Shown: positions 34,948 through 47,000 of the stretch, one piece after another
Numbering within the stretch: position 1 is the first letter of the stretch
Layout: each line of letters starts with the position of its first letter
Made by a program: the position numbers and the translations under genes
The notes under the pieces: model-generated
The model's database searches: none
Told to the model about the DNA's origin: nothing
Seen by the model: the letters and a program-made list of their open reading frames with translations, nothing else
Source: JAIOSM01 sp964565415
GTDB taxonomy: Bacteria; Desulfobacterota; Desulfobacteria; Desulfobacterales; Desulfobacteraceae
DNA: 52,560 nucleotides
Reading direction: 5' to 3'
Assembly: GCA_964565415.1 (NCBI GenBank)
Contig: CAZMEX010000018.1
Location: forward strand, 1-52,560

Positions 34948-35131
34948 CAGTTTTCTCCCCTTTTTATCCTCAAACAGTTTTACCAGAATAAACAATTCAA
35001 TCCCAAGTTGCAAGATAAGAAAATAACAATGCATTATAAATGACACACAACTGTAAACTCAAGTTTTCAGTTGTCTGCCTATCAAACAAGCAAGACCCGC
35101 TTTTAAAAGACGTATACAGCTTTTACTGTTT

Positions 35132-35147
35132 TGGAACAAATTTTGCA
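35132..35147 (+). promoter_or_regulatory. sigma-54 promoter of the YeiH-family transporter operon
   Basis: TGGAAC-AAATT-TTGCA, GG-N10-GC exact. Start expected near 35159, 54 bases before the ATG. It lies between the divergent kinase gene and the transporter. Confidence 0.65.
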
Positions 35148-35212
35148 GATGATATCTATGGAAGCTGAAAATATATAGAAAACAAGCTATAATTTTAAAG
35201 GAGAATATAATT

Positions 35213-36970
35213 ATGTCAGACAACAATGGTATCGTAGTTGACCAGGGGAAATGGAAATGGTCAGAGATATGGCAAAAAGAGGATTGGTGGGCTATCTGGA
35301 TTGGATTTTTTATCCTGATTGCCGGAATGATAATATACTTTCCCCATGCAGGGGATATGAGAAATATTATTAACAAAGCAGAGGCTGAATATGGAGCTGC
35401 TGCTGAACGAACCAACGAAATAAAAACAATTGCCTGGTATAAGCTGTCAGATGGAAAGAAAAAAGCTGAGGCAAGAAAAATTTCTGCAGGAAAATGGCTG
35501 AAAAACTTTTCCCAGAAACCGCATAAATGGGCAAACAACCCTTTGGATGCTTTTTACATGAGCAAAGAGAAGGCTCAAGCAAAAGCAGATGCAGCAAAAC
35601 CTAAATATGAAAAGAAAAAAGCTGCTGCAAGCCTTGCCTTTGCTGAAGCAAAAAATGCTGAAGCCCTTGCAGAGGCATCAGGTTTCAAGGATGAAACTCT
35701 GAATGCCAAAGCAACAGCAGCCATAGATAAGTGGAGGGATGCAAAATACGCTGCAGGAAAAGCAAAGAAAAAAACCAAGGCAAAACCCTATAACCAGGTA
35801 GGTATGCTACTTTTGCTTGGAGTCTTTTTCTGCTTCCTGTTTGGAATCCCCATGCTGTTCATGGGCAAATCATTTAAAGATTTTGCCATTGCATTTATCT
35901 TTGTCTATGCAATGACACTTCTTGCCTGGATGGGGCATTACCAGGTAACAATGAAACACTATGGAATAGGATATGCTGCCTGGGCTATCTTCCTGGGGAT
36001 GCTTGTGAGCAACACAGTTGGAACACCAAAGTGGGCAGAACCTGCGATTCAGACAGAGTATTATATTAAAACCGGGCTTGTTCTGCTTGGTGCTAAAATT
36101 TTGTTTGAAAAAATTATCACAATCGGTACAGCAGGTATTTTTGTTGCCTGGGTTGTAACGCCTACTGTATGGTTCATCACTTACTGGTTTGGACAGAAAC
36201 TTGTTAAAATGCCATCCAAACGTCTGAACGCGGTTATCTGTTCTGACATGTCAGTGTGCGGTGTTTCTGCTGCCATTGCAGCAGCATCTGCCTGCCGGGC
36301 AAAAAAGGAAGAGCTTACCCTGGCTGTTGGTCTCTCCCTGGTATTCACCGCAATAATGATGATTGTAATGCCGGCGATTATTAAAACATCCTTTCCTGTG
36401 GATAAACAGATGATTCTAGGTGGTGCATGGATGGGTGGAACAATTGATGCATCAGGCGCTGTTGCTGCTGCCGGAGCATTTTTAGGAGAAAAAGCACTCT
36501 ATGTTGCAGCCACAATTAAAATGATTCAGAATGTTCTTATTGGTGTTATTGCATTCTTCCTTGCCCTCTATTTTACAACTAAGGTTGAAGTTGAAGAGAC
36601 AGGTGCAAAAGTAGGTCTTATGGAGATCTGGTTCCGCTTTCCAAAATTTGTTCTAGGCTTTATGGTTGCATCAATTGTATTCTCATTAATATATTCAGGA
36701 TACAATGCAGACACTGATACACTTGGCAGGGCAATGATTGACAAAGGTGCTGTAAAAGGGATGAGTGATCTGTTCAGGAAATGGTTCTTTACAATGTCCT
36801 TTGTAAGTATTGGACTTGCAACAAATTTCCGTGAGCTGAAAGAGCATTTCAAAGGTGGAAAACCCCTTATTCTTTATGTTTTTGGGCAATCACTTAACTT
36901 GATTCTGACATTAATCATGGCATATATCATGTTCTACCTGGTATTCCCTGAACTGACTGCCACAATCTAA
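35213..36970 (+). CDS. YeiH-family (putative sulfate exporter) transporter with long N-terminal insert
   Basis: 585 residues, well above the roughly 340 of ordinary YeiH/UPF0324 proteins. TM1 (about 26-46) is followed by a soluble Ala/Lys/Glu-rich region (47-194) that should be helical/coiled coil, then about ten TM helices with family motifs (GIGYAAWAIFLGMLVSN; VICSDMSVCGVSAAIAAASACRAKKEEL; GAWMGGTIDASGAVAAAGAFLG; FVSIGLATNFREL). Family substrate is uncertain: sulfate, sulfite or other sulfonate-type anions have been proposed. It is controlled probably by the divergent two-component system through sigma-54. Confidence 0.85.
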   Translation: MSDNNGIVVDQGKWKWSEIWQKEDWWAIWIGFFILIAGMIIYFPHAGDMRNIINKAEAEYGAAAERTNEIKTIAWYKLSDGKKKAEARKISAGKWLKNFSQKPHKWANNPLDAFYMSKEKAQAKADAAKPKYEKKKAAASLAFAEAKNAEALAEASGFKDETLNAKATAAIDKWRDAKYAAGKAKKKTKAKPYNQVGMLLLLGVFFCFLFGIPMLFMGKSFKDFAIAFIFVYAMTLLAWMGHYQVTMKHYGIGYAAWAIFLGMLVSNTVGTPKWAEPAIQTEYYIKTGLVLLGAKILFEKIITIGTAGIFVAWVVTPTVWFITYWFGQKLVKMPSKRLNAVICSDMSVCGVSAAIAAASACRAKKEELTLAVGLSLVFTAIMMIVMPAIIKTSFPVDKQMILGGAWMGGTIDASGAVAAAGAFLGEKALYVAATIKMIQNVLIGVIAFFLALYFTTKVEVEETGAKVGLMEIWFRFPKFVLGFMVASIVFSLIYSGYNADTDTLGRAMIDKGAVKGMSDLFRKWFFTMSFVSIGLATNFRELKEHFKGGKPLILYVFGQSLNLILTLIMAYIMFYLVFPELTATI

Positions 36971-36986
36971 CAAGATTTAAAAAACC

Positions 36987-37028
36987 AATTTTGCATCCAG
37001 GGCTCAACATTGCTTTGGATGCAAAATT
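36987..37028. terminator. hairpin between the transporter and the next gene
   Basis: A perfect 13-bp stem AATTTTGCATCCA (36987-36999) with 37016-37028, 16-base loop, A/T-rich ends. It may partly terminate transcription or stabilise the transporter mRNA, with lower expression of the two downstream genes. Confidence 0.75.
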
Positions 37029-37060
37029 AAGATACTTTTAAAAACACAAGGAGGATTGAT

Positions 37061-37405
37061 ATGGATAATAATCTGGATGTTGAAAAAAAAAGACCCCTTT
37101 ATGTATCATGGGGGCTTTTAATATTCTTCTCTTTTCTTATCTGGACCTTTGGCTGGGTTGTCGGACCATATCTTGAAAATAATATTTCAACTTATAAGCA
37201 GATCGCCCAGGTAGTTGAAGAGAGAGATATTGATTCAGCAGCATACATGTATCAAGATAGTGCATCTTCCTATGATGCTGAATATTTTCTAACTGATTCA
37301 TTTAAACACTCTAAAAGGGATGACTATGGTTTAACATTCTCTTTTTTCACAGGCATTATCAGCTGTTTTATGATTCTCTGGTTTGGATGGCGCTATATAT
37401 TATGA
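37061..37405 (+). CDS. small two-TM membrane protein
   Basis: 114 residues, CAAGGAGG before the ATG. TM helices at about 15-35 (YVSWGLLIFFSFLIWTFGW) and 93-112; the 55-residue loop between is acidic and Tyr/Ser-rich. Unknown function. By position it may be an accessory subunit of the transporter. Its TGA overlaps the next ATG. Confidence 0.75.
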   Translation: MDNNLDVEKKRPLYVSWGLLIFFSFLIWTFGWVVGPYLENNISTYKQIAQVVEERDIDSAAYMYQDSASSYDAEYFLTDSFKHSKRDDYGLTFSFFTGIISCFMILWFGWRYIL

Positions 37406-37986
37406 TGACCAGTAACAACAAGCAGTTAATACTGAAATATGAGACAATCTTTGCAGCAAAGCTTGCATCAAAGGTTCTCTTTAAACCTAAATTAAGCAGC
37501 TGGATGATTTTTATTCCCTTTATTTTTATTTTTTATATTCAGGATTTGATAAAATTCAAAAAAGGGCGTAAAGAGTTCATGGCAAATTACCTTTTAAGCC
37601 ATGAAAAAGCACTTAATGAAGCAGAAGAGACAATCAAAGAGTCAAGAAAACCTGATACTGCCACCCTTGCAAAAAAATCTGGACTCAAAGGAAAAGCTTT
37701 GGAAAAATATGCTGATCTGCTTCTTGTATTAGCTGAGCACTACATCCCCCTTTTAAAAGCTGATGGTGACACCTATTCAGCCCTGATAAAAGCAGCATAC
37801 AGTAACAATAAAACCAATCTTCTGCTTTTTTTTAATCAGCTGGGCAAAGCTGAAAAAACTTTGAACAAAGCCCTTGCTCCCAAGCTTAAAAAGTCTAATG
37901 CCTCGGCCGTGGAGATCATAAAAAAGATGGAAAAATACTCTGAAATACTGCGCCGAGAAGACATCAAAGATATTTACAACACCTGA
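37402..37986 (+). CDS. membrane-anchored helical protein, unknown function
   Basis: 194 residues from the ATG at 37402, which overlaps the previous stop (ATGA). An in-frame ATG at 37387 is less likely because it lies deep inside the previous gene. A single TM at about 33-50 (WMIFIPFIFIFYIQDLI), then a Lys/Glu-rich helical cytosolic part (AEETIKESRKP; KNNASAVEIIKKMEKY-like end). It appears to belong with the transporter operon. Confidence 0.75.
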   Translation: MMTSNNKQLILKYETIFAAKLASKVLFKPKLSSWMIFIPFIFIFYIQDLIKFKKGRKEFMANYLLSHEKALNEAEETIKESRKPDTATLAKKSGLKGKALEKYADLLLVLAEHYIPLLKADGDTYSALIKAAYSNNKTNLLLFFNQLGKAEKTLNKALAPKLKKSNASAVEIIKKMEKYSEILRREDIKDIYNT

Positions 37987-38051
37987 TCCTGTACATTACT
38001 ATTCAAGTCGTGAAATTATAACTATTACCCTGTTTTTTTATTCTCTAATAA

Positions 38052-41000
38052 TTAATACTCAATAAGCTCTAAAATCCTGTCTTCTTCAGCCAATTGATTT
38101 ATTTTAACCATTTCAAAATCTGTAACTTCAATATAAAGATCTCCTTTTTTATCAACAAGCTGCAGATTATATGTATTTGTCTGTGTGCCTGAATTGATTT
38201 TTTCAGTGATGCAGTAATACTCTCTGTTTTTAAGGGGATCTTTATATAATTTCAGGGATTCAATCTTATATGGAAGCACTGTCATATTTGTTGTAAAAAA
38301 CTCCAGAAGACCTCCGGTCTGAAACATTGCATCTACAAACACAGGTGCTGCCACAAAATTTGGGTCTGTTGAACCTTTGAAAAAATCTTTCCTGCTTGTA
38401 TCTTTAATGGTTGTGATGAGTTTCTTACCATCAAAGGAGTTAATATCTGTGATGGTTCCAAAAAGCCCAAACATGAATAGCCGCTTAGGATTATAAACAA
38501 GGGTTTCAACATCACCATCATGTTTTACAGGGGTAAACCCTGGAAGATTTATCTTTTTTGCCTTAAGTGGCTTATCAGCAAATCTGTATCTCCCCTGATA
38601 ATGAAGAATCGGGTCACCCATGGCTATTCCCCTGGGGTTTTTAAACTGTGATGATATATTACAGACATAAACATTTTCAGCCTCTTTGTCAGAGGTAATT
38701 AAAAGCTCTTTTGGTCTGCCCTTTAAAAGTTTTATTCCATAGGGAATTGAAAAATCTGTAAGCTCTACAAAAAGCCCATCATTCCCGGAAATTGATTTTG
38801 CACTCTGTGCCATGGTTTCTATGCCTGTGGAACCAAGAAAAAGCGGCACATCATCCATTGTGTGATCATGCAGGAAAACATCTCTTTCAAGTTCAAGAAT
38901 TCTTGAATATGTTGTACTCTTTTCACTCTGTTTTACAACATCATCCAAAAATGGAAATTCAATATCTGCAGGGTCACCCAGAAGACCATCAATATCAAAA
39001 GAGTAATCAAGACCTGAAAAAACCATCTCTGTTTCCTGTTTATCAAGTAAATCTGCCATGAAAAATTTCACACCTTGTTCCATGGGTAAAAACTTTATGC
39101 CTCTATCTTCAAGAACTTTTTTTACTGTGGGGTTTGTTGCCATGCCAACTCCATCCCAGGCAGTCCATGCATATACTTTGTACGTTTTACCAGGATTAAG
39201 CTGTTTCTGCCTGAACAGGGTCTTGCCAATCAGGTCATTGGCTGATGTATAATCAATCTGACCTTCGTTGCCAAACCTTGCTGTAACAGACGAGAAGGTA
39301 AAAAAGTATTTATAATCCCTGCCTTGAGCAGCTTTTAAAAGGTTTTGTATCCCCTTAACTTTCACATCAACAACCAGCTCAAAAGCCCTTAACTCTTTTT
39401 TAGGAATAAACTGACTCATCTCCATGCCTGCTGCGTGAAAAATACCATCAATTTTATCATATTTATCCACTGCTTTTTTCACAGCTTCAAAATCTGTTAC
39501 ATCAACACAATTGTACTCAACTGATACACCCAGAGATTTAAGATTCTCTATATTTTCGACTGACTGCCTTACCCTTAAAAGTTTATCCAGTGCATTTTTA
39601 ATCTCTAAAGGCTTAGACCCTTTCATATCAGCTTTAAGCAGTTCCATAAGCTCTGGCTGGGTGGTTGTTTTATCAAGATATTTCTTATCAGTGCTGTAGA
39701 TATCATTAATATCAAGGATGATAAGGTTTGTTTTATATTTTTGAACCACCCTTTTAATGATTTCATAGGTAATACCACCGGCACCTCCTGTTACAAGCAT
39801 GGTGTCATTCTCTCTAATAATCTTCTGGGTCTTACCTGCCACGCTTGTTTTCATGCTTAAGCAGTAGCGCTTTTTGTTTTTATAACCTGTTTCGCACCTT
39901 GTATCATTGGAGAGAAGTTCATCAATAAAAACTTCAGCTATTTTATTGATACTCTTTTTTGGCTGCTTGTAAGAAAAATCCACAACCTTTACCATTGTAT
40001 CTGCCATCTCCTTATTCACAGTTTTTAAAAGACCTGCAAGTCCTCCAAATGCGGGATGTATGGCACCACAATCTTTTAAGTCAGGCAAATACGGGAAAAC
40101 CACAGAATCAAATGTAATGGTTCCAATCACACCCTCTTTTTTATCAAGTTTTTCATATAAACCTTTAATCATTACAAAAAAAGATTTAATTGTTGTATTT
40201 ATCTCTTTATCTGACCTGTCCCCATTAAGCTCTGTTTTTGAAAAATAGTAGTCAAGGGGAGCAAGGTGGATAAAGCCATCCAGGTCAGGGTATTTTTCCT
40301 TGAGTGCTTCAACTTGTTTTTCGCAGGATTTTACATCGGTCAAATCAAGCTTAAAATCTGCTCCTTTACTGCCCAGGGTTACAACCTTACCTTGTTTCTC
40401 TTTAATTTTTTCAATTATTTTTTTTGCAAAACCGTGGCTGTCCAAAGATACAATAATTGTCCTATCCTTAAAATCTGATTTACCAAGTTCCAGAGCACTG
40501 GTTTGTTCAGCACGTACTATAAGCCTTTTTATATCAGATGCTGATTCGAAAAACTCATCTTCTGTTATAGATAAATTTGTAACCTGTTTTATATTTTTGC
40601 TGCCTTGAATTGGTTTTGGTTCAGGTGCTGCTGAAGATGTTTTTTCAGCTTCTGAATCTCCTGAATCTCCTGGGCTGCTGGAACCCAAACCCAGGGCAGC
40701 AATATAATCACCAAGTTTTGCTATTGTATTTAAATCTCTGAGCCTTAAATCATCAGGCACGGAAAAACTAAACTTTGAAGCAAGTGCTCCAAATATCTCA
40801 ACCTGCTTTACTGTATCAATCCCCAAATCTGCTTCAAGATCAAGATCATCCTCAAGCATGTCTATTGTGTAGCCTGTCTGCTCACTTATTATCACCCGCA
40901 CATCTTCAACTATTTTTGCAGCGTCCACAACATCAGCCATCTCATTATCAGCACTTTTTTTAACTGCCCGAGTCCCACCACCTGACATGGCACCTATGTA

Positions 41001-44000
41001 GTCAGAAAGCTTAACTATTGTATTTAAGTCTCTTAGACGTAAATCATCGGGCACGGAAAAACTAAACTCAGTTGCAAGTGCTCCAAATATCTCAACCTGC
41101 TTTACTGTGTCAATCCCCAAATCTGCTTCAAGATCAAGACCATCTTCAAGCATATCGGTTGTGTAGCCTGTCTGCTCACTTATGATTACACGCACTCTCT
41201 CAAGGATACCTGATGAAGTCTCCTTTGAAATACTCTGGTCCGCCAGGGCATTCTCATGTATATCCTGATCCTGAACAGGTTCACTTTCAGCCATAGCCCC
41301 AGCCCCAGCCCCAAGTGTTTGACCTGTTTTAATACCAATATATTCAGAAAGTTTTAAGATAGTATTCAAATCTCTAAGCCTTAAATCATCAGGCACGGAA
41401 AAATTAAACTCAGTTGCAAGTGCTCCAAATATCTCAACCTGCTTTACTGTGTCAATCCCTAAATCTGCTTCAAGATCAAGATCATCTTCAAGCATATCTG
41501 TTGTGTAACCTGTCTGGGTTGCGATTATCGCCCTTATTTTATCCATATGATCAGCTGCCGGGATTGTTGTAATCTCATCATGTGTCATAACAGGCAATGG
41601 TTGTTCTGGTACTGCCGGGGTTTTCATGGTTTGTGCTGTTGTATCCTCCACGCGGGCAATGGGTTTTTCTTTTCTAATGGCAGGCTGTCCGTCAGACACA
41701 ACACAGAGCATATTATCAATAAGTTTAAGCACAGGATTTTCAGAGTTGGATATTTTCTGCAACCATGCACGATATTCAGGATTTTTATCAAATGAGTTCT
41801 CCTGAATTCTTTTAACAAAAAGAAATGCAAAGTGGGAGCCAAATCCTGCTGCAAGGTGCAGTCCATATTCCGAATTTATTTTATCTCTGCTGCTGAAATT
41901 AAGTTTATTAAAATGTGCTGGGATTTTTTGAAGATTTGCAATGGGTGGAGCTTTTCTTTTCTGGAGTGCTTTAATCAAAACAACATCTTCAATGGCAGCT
42001 CCAAGAGTATGTCCTGTAAATCCTTTGGTATTTGAAATACATATATCATTCAAATAGTCGCTGAAAGTTGTCTCAAGGGTTTTAACTTCAGCATCAGCAC
42101 TTCCACCCCTTGCAGGAGTATATGTTTCATGGGACATGAATAAAAGTTTTGATGCATAATCCTGTTTTTTAATACCATGCTGTTTTTCAACCTTGGAAAT
42201 AAACTTATGCATCTCTTTTGACATATGGGGTACATCAATGTTGTAAGCATGGAAACCTGAGTTGGCAATATGGGTCCCAAGTATTTCAGCCTGTCCGTTC
42301 ATACCCCTTAGCTTTGCCTCTGCCTTGATTTCAACAACTAATCCAACAGCACCACTGCCAATTAAAGTCCCATTTCTATCCTCATCAAAAGGTTTTGCAG
42401 CTTCTGAAACTCTTTTTTTTATGGTTGCAGCCCCCAATGCCAGAAAGCCTGATCCAATCCACTGGTTCTGCCTTGGGGATGTTGCGTTTTCCCCGCCTAC
42501 AACAATAACTCTTTTACATCGTCCAACCCTGATCCAGTCCTCGGCTATACCAATTGCAAGGGTAGTAGAGGCACATGCGCTGCTTACAAGGGTGTTTGGA
42601 CCCTTTGCCTTAACAATCTGGGCAAAGTGTGCTGACCCAAGGGGACAGCAATTTATGAGAAAATTTCTGTCAAATTTAAACTCTTTAAAATCTCTCTTTT
42701 TCCTTGATTTTGCCTTAAAAAACCAGTCTGTTAACTGATCTTTAACTTCCACTGCCTGCACCTGCTCCATTAAATAATAATAAATATTCTCAAACTCTTC
42801 ATATGGTTTTAAGAAGAATTTCTCATAATAATACTTTTCAAGCTCACCTATCAGAGTTTCACCATTGGGGAAGAGCGAAGTTAGAATAACTCCTGTATCT
42901 TCCTGCATCTCTTCTGGCAAAGCAAATCCGTCCGGGATCATGGTTTTTCCATTACTGGAAAGTTTATACTGCATCACAAGCGGAATGCCTGCATCTTTCA
43001 GAGCTTCTATTCCTGCGGCAATTCCAAGTCCCATACTGACATCATATTGCTCTTTAATTCCATATTCATCTGTCAAGTCAAAATAGCCAAGCTGACCCGC
43101 CAGGTGAATAACATCTTCTGATTTTGTAATTTTAACAAACTTTGCACTTCCGTCGGGCTGCTTATAAAGCTTTGTTATATTTTTATCTATTATTCTCTCC
43201 TGATCTTCTGGAGATAGTGGTTCAATAAAGTTCTTACCATCTAAGATTGCATCAAAATTATCCTCTGCAAAAACTCTTCTTCCCTTGCCTGGAAGACCCA
43301 AAGAAACCCCGGAGATAACAATTGAGTCAATATTAAAATTAAATCTTTCAAACGCATAAGCTGCAGCCTCTTTTTTCTGGCGCTGGAACTCTTTGAAAAG
43401 CAAACCATCAATATATTTATTATTATTATTCTTAAATGTCTCAAAATCCTGATCTGATGTCATGGCAATAATCTCATCCTCTCTTATAGAATCAATTTCA
43501 GCTGAATTATCCATTAATAATGCATCCTTTAGTTTTTTGGTTGATTCAGGTGCAGGTATAATTGTGGTGGCAAAAATAGTGTTATATGATCTCAAATACC
43601 CCATGCAATCATCAAAAGAGGTTTTCTCCCCCTTTTGTATATCAACAGTAACAGCTGTGTTATAGTCTGCAATATTGATATTTTTCAAAAGGTTAACAAG
43701 CAGCTTTGAAGGTCCTATCTCTATAAAATGTGTTCTCCCGCTTGCATAAACATACTCAATAGATTTTATGAATTCCACAGGAGTTACAATCTGTTTTGCA
43801 AGAAGGTCTTTTATCTCATGCCTTCTTTCAGAATATGGCTTGCCTGTACTATTTGAGATGATCTTCCCATACCTGGTTTCCTTTAATCGAATTGTGTCAA
43901 GATAATTTCTTAACTCCTGGGAAGCTTTATCTAAAAGCGGAGTATGAAATGCTCCAGAGAGGTTTAATTTTTTGAAAAACACCTCTTTGCTCTGTAAAAA

Positions 44001-47000
44001 CTCACAAAACTTTGCAATTTCATCTTCTCCACCTGAAACAGCAGTCTGGGTTTCGCTGTTTTTATTTGTAACATAAATATTGGATATAAATGATTCCCTG
44101 ATCAGTGCTGCAACCTCTTTTTCATCTTTAAAAACAACCATTATTTTACCCGGGATTTCATCCCCTGCTTTTTTCATCAAATCAGCACGTTTAATAATAA
44201 GTTTCATGGCATCTTCAAAGTCTAACATCCCATTACAATAAAGCGCTGTATATTCGCCAACACTGTGACCTATAAAATAATCAGGTGAAAAACCTTCACT
44301 GTGGAGTCGGTCAAAAATAGCAGCTGAGGAGAGAAAAATTGCAGGCTGGGTGTTTTCAGTAAGATTTAAATCAGGATTATCTTTAAACATCATATCAAGA
44401 AGAGAGTATCCTCTTTTGGCTTGAAATATCTGTTCGCCAATATCCATTGTGCTCTTAATCTGCTCATCTTTTTCATAAAGTTCTTTCATCATACCGCTTC
44501 TCTGGGCACCCTGCCCCGAAAGAAGAGCCACCATTCTCAGCTTTTGACCTTTTTCATCTGAAGAATATGAAAAATCTCTCATGCGAACATATTCAGCCTG
44601 GGATGCAACCTTCTTCTCTTTCACTGCACCAAGAGTTTTTGGCAGAGCACTTGCAATAACATGCATATGGTTTCCACCAATGCCATTAACATTTGATGCA
44701 AACCTGACAGGTTTATCTTTATCAAGGGTTATGATCTGCTCTGCTGATCTTAAAACTTTGCTGTCATTTAATGTGGAGTGCTCTTTGGAATAGTTGAAAT
44801 CAGGTAATAATTTATTATTTTTTACCATGAGCATCAGTTTTGCAAGGGCAACAGCCGGGTTTGCAGCTCTGAAATACCCAAATTGAGGTTTAGAGTTGCC
44901 ACAATAAATTTCATGGTCAAAACACTCCTCTGCGACCTGTTTTTCCACCATATCTCCAAATATATTGGAAAATGCAAACAGGTCAAGGTGGCTGATATCC
45001 TGTTTTCTTATACCGCTCTTTTTATAGGCATCATTGATTGTGGCTGAAAAAACAGGACCTGAAGGTGATAGAAGATGGTCAGGAACACTTGATTTTACGG
45101 AAAATGCATTTAGTTCGCCATAGATTTCCAGGTCTGCTTCCCTTGCCTTTTTATACGTTGTAAGTATATGCATTGCAGCACCTTCACCCATGACATATCC
45201 ATCTGCCCTTGAATCAAAATAGTTGCAGTCTCCTTCAGAAAGAAGACCCATGCGTTTAAATGCCATTAATGCAGCAGGATAAAGATTGGTATCAACTCCT
45301 CCTGTGAGGGCAAAATCAAGATCTTTAAATAAAAGCGCCTGGGCAGCAGATCGCATGGCAACAGAGCCCGAGGCACATGAAGCATCAACAACAAAATTTG
45401 CCCCGTTAAATCCAAAATAATTTGCAATCCTGCCTGATATAATGTTGGAAAGAAGTCCTGGGATTGTATCTCCATTATTTTCAGGAATCTTCTCTTCAAT
45501 CACGGCAACAACATGATCTGCCATGGCTTTTTTTGCCTCTGTATCAATCATTTCCAGGCTGTTTAACAGATTTGCAATAAAGTGCCTTCTTGTTCTTAAA
45601 ATATTTTTACTCTGTCTTTCACCTGCTATTGTTCCTAAGATAACACCTGCTTTGTTTCCCTTTTTAAGACATTTGGCAAACCCTGAAGTGTTGATTGCCT
45701 CGTCAGCTGCCATAAGACCAAACAATTGCCCCCGCTCCACTGATCTCACCACAGTGGGAGGCATCTTGAACTTAATATTGTCAAATTTGAAATCCCTTGC
45801 AATGCCTGCCTTTACTTTTGGGAGCCAATAAAATGAGGTCTTCTCCTCATCATTATATGCTTTATTATTAAACACTCGATCAGGAATCGGGCTTAAAACA
45901 GTCCTGCCTGATTGGAGCTGTTCCCAAAACTCCTCCTTATTATTTACATCGCCAAGAAGAGTACCCATTCCTGCCACAACAATCCTGTCATCATTAAAAT
46001 CATATTCTGTATTGGAAAAAATATCTCTTTTTGCCAGTTTATAATCTTCTGTGTATTCTTGAACAAGTGTATGGTAGTTGATCCCTCCAAAACCATATGA
46101 ACTTACACTTGCTCTTTTCACCTTGCCATTGGTTTCCCATTTTTGCTTATCTTTAATAATAAACAGGGATGAATCGCTTAAATCACAATTTTTTGACTGG
46201 TTCTCAAATTGACAATTTGGAGGAAGAACCCCATGGTTAATTGCAAGAAGAGCTTTCATAAAACCTGCTGCTCCAGAACCGCCTAAAAGGTGACCAATCT
46301 GTGATTTAATGGAACTTATTCCGGCACTGGAACCTCTATATTTCTCTTTTAAAGTTGCAATTTCAACCTCATCACCTACTATGGTTGATGTACCATGGGC
46401 TTCAATAAAACCTATATCAGAAGGTTTAATATCCTGGATAGTTTTCCCATAGCATCTGTCTATACTCAATCTTTGTCCCAGGGGATTTGGAGCGGCAATT
46501 GCCTTTCCTTTTCCATCGGAACTTGACCCAATGGCATTTATAACACCAATGATATTATCATTGTCCCTAACTGCATCCTTCATTCTCTTTAACATGAATA
46601 CAGCCGAGCCTTCACCCAGAATAAACCCGTCAGCCCTCTCATCAAAAGGGAATGAACCCTTTGCAGACAAGGTCCCCATCTTTGAAAACCCCACAAAGGT
46701 TTCCGGGGGAAGGTGGGTATTTACGCCACCGACAATAACCTGGTCATACTCTCCTGAAAGAAGTTCTCCTAAAGCAGCATCCATTGCAGCAAAGGATGAT
46801 GCACACGCTGCATCAATCACATAATTAAGCCCTCTTATTCCAAGATGTTTTGCAATCCTTGAAGCTTCAATATTTAAAAGCAGACCATGGACTGGATCAT
46901 AACCCTTGTTATCTCCCTCAAACCCCTCCATCAGACCTTTTCTCAGTCCATCTTTTTGATCCTTAGTCAAACCCTGATATTCATCAGTATCTTTAATCCA

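Noticed and set aside
40686..41552. CRISPR-like or satellite repeat
   Set aside because: The three repeats are coding carrier domains of about 230 bases, in frame with the megasynthase.
42262..42738. 158-codon plus-strand frame inside the megasynthase gene
   Set aside because: Antisense to conserved ketosynthase motifs (SSACAST); explained by codon bias of the real gene.
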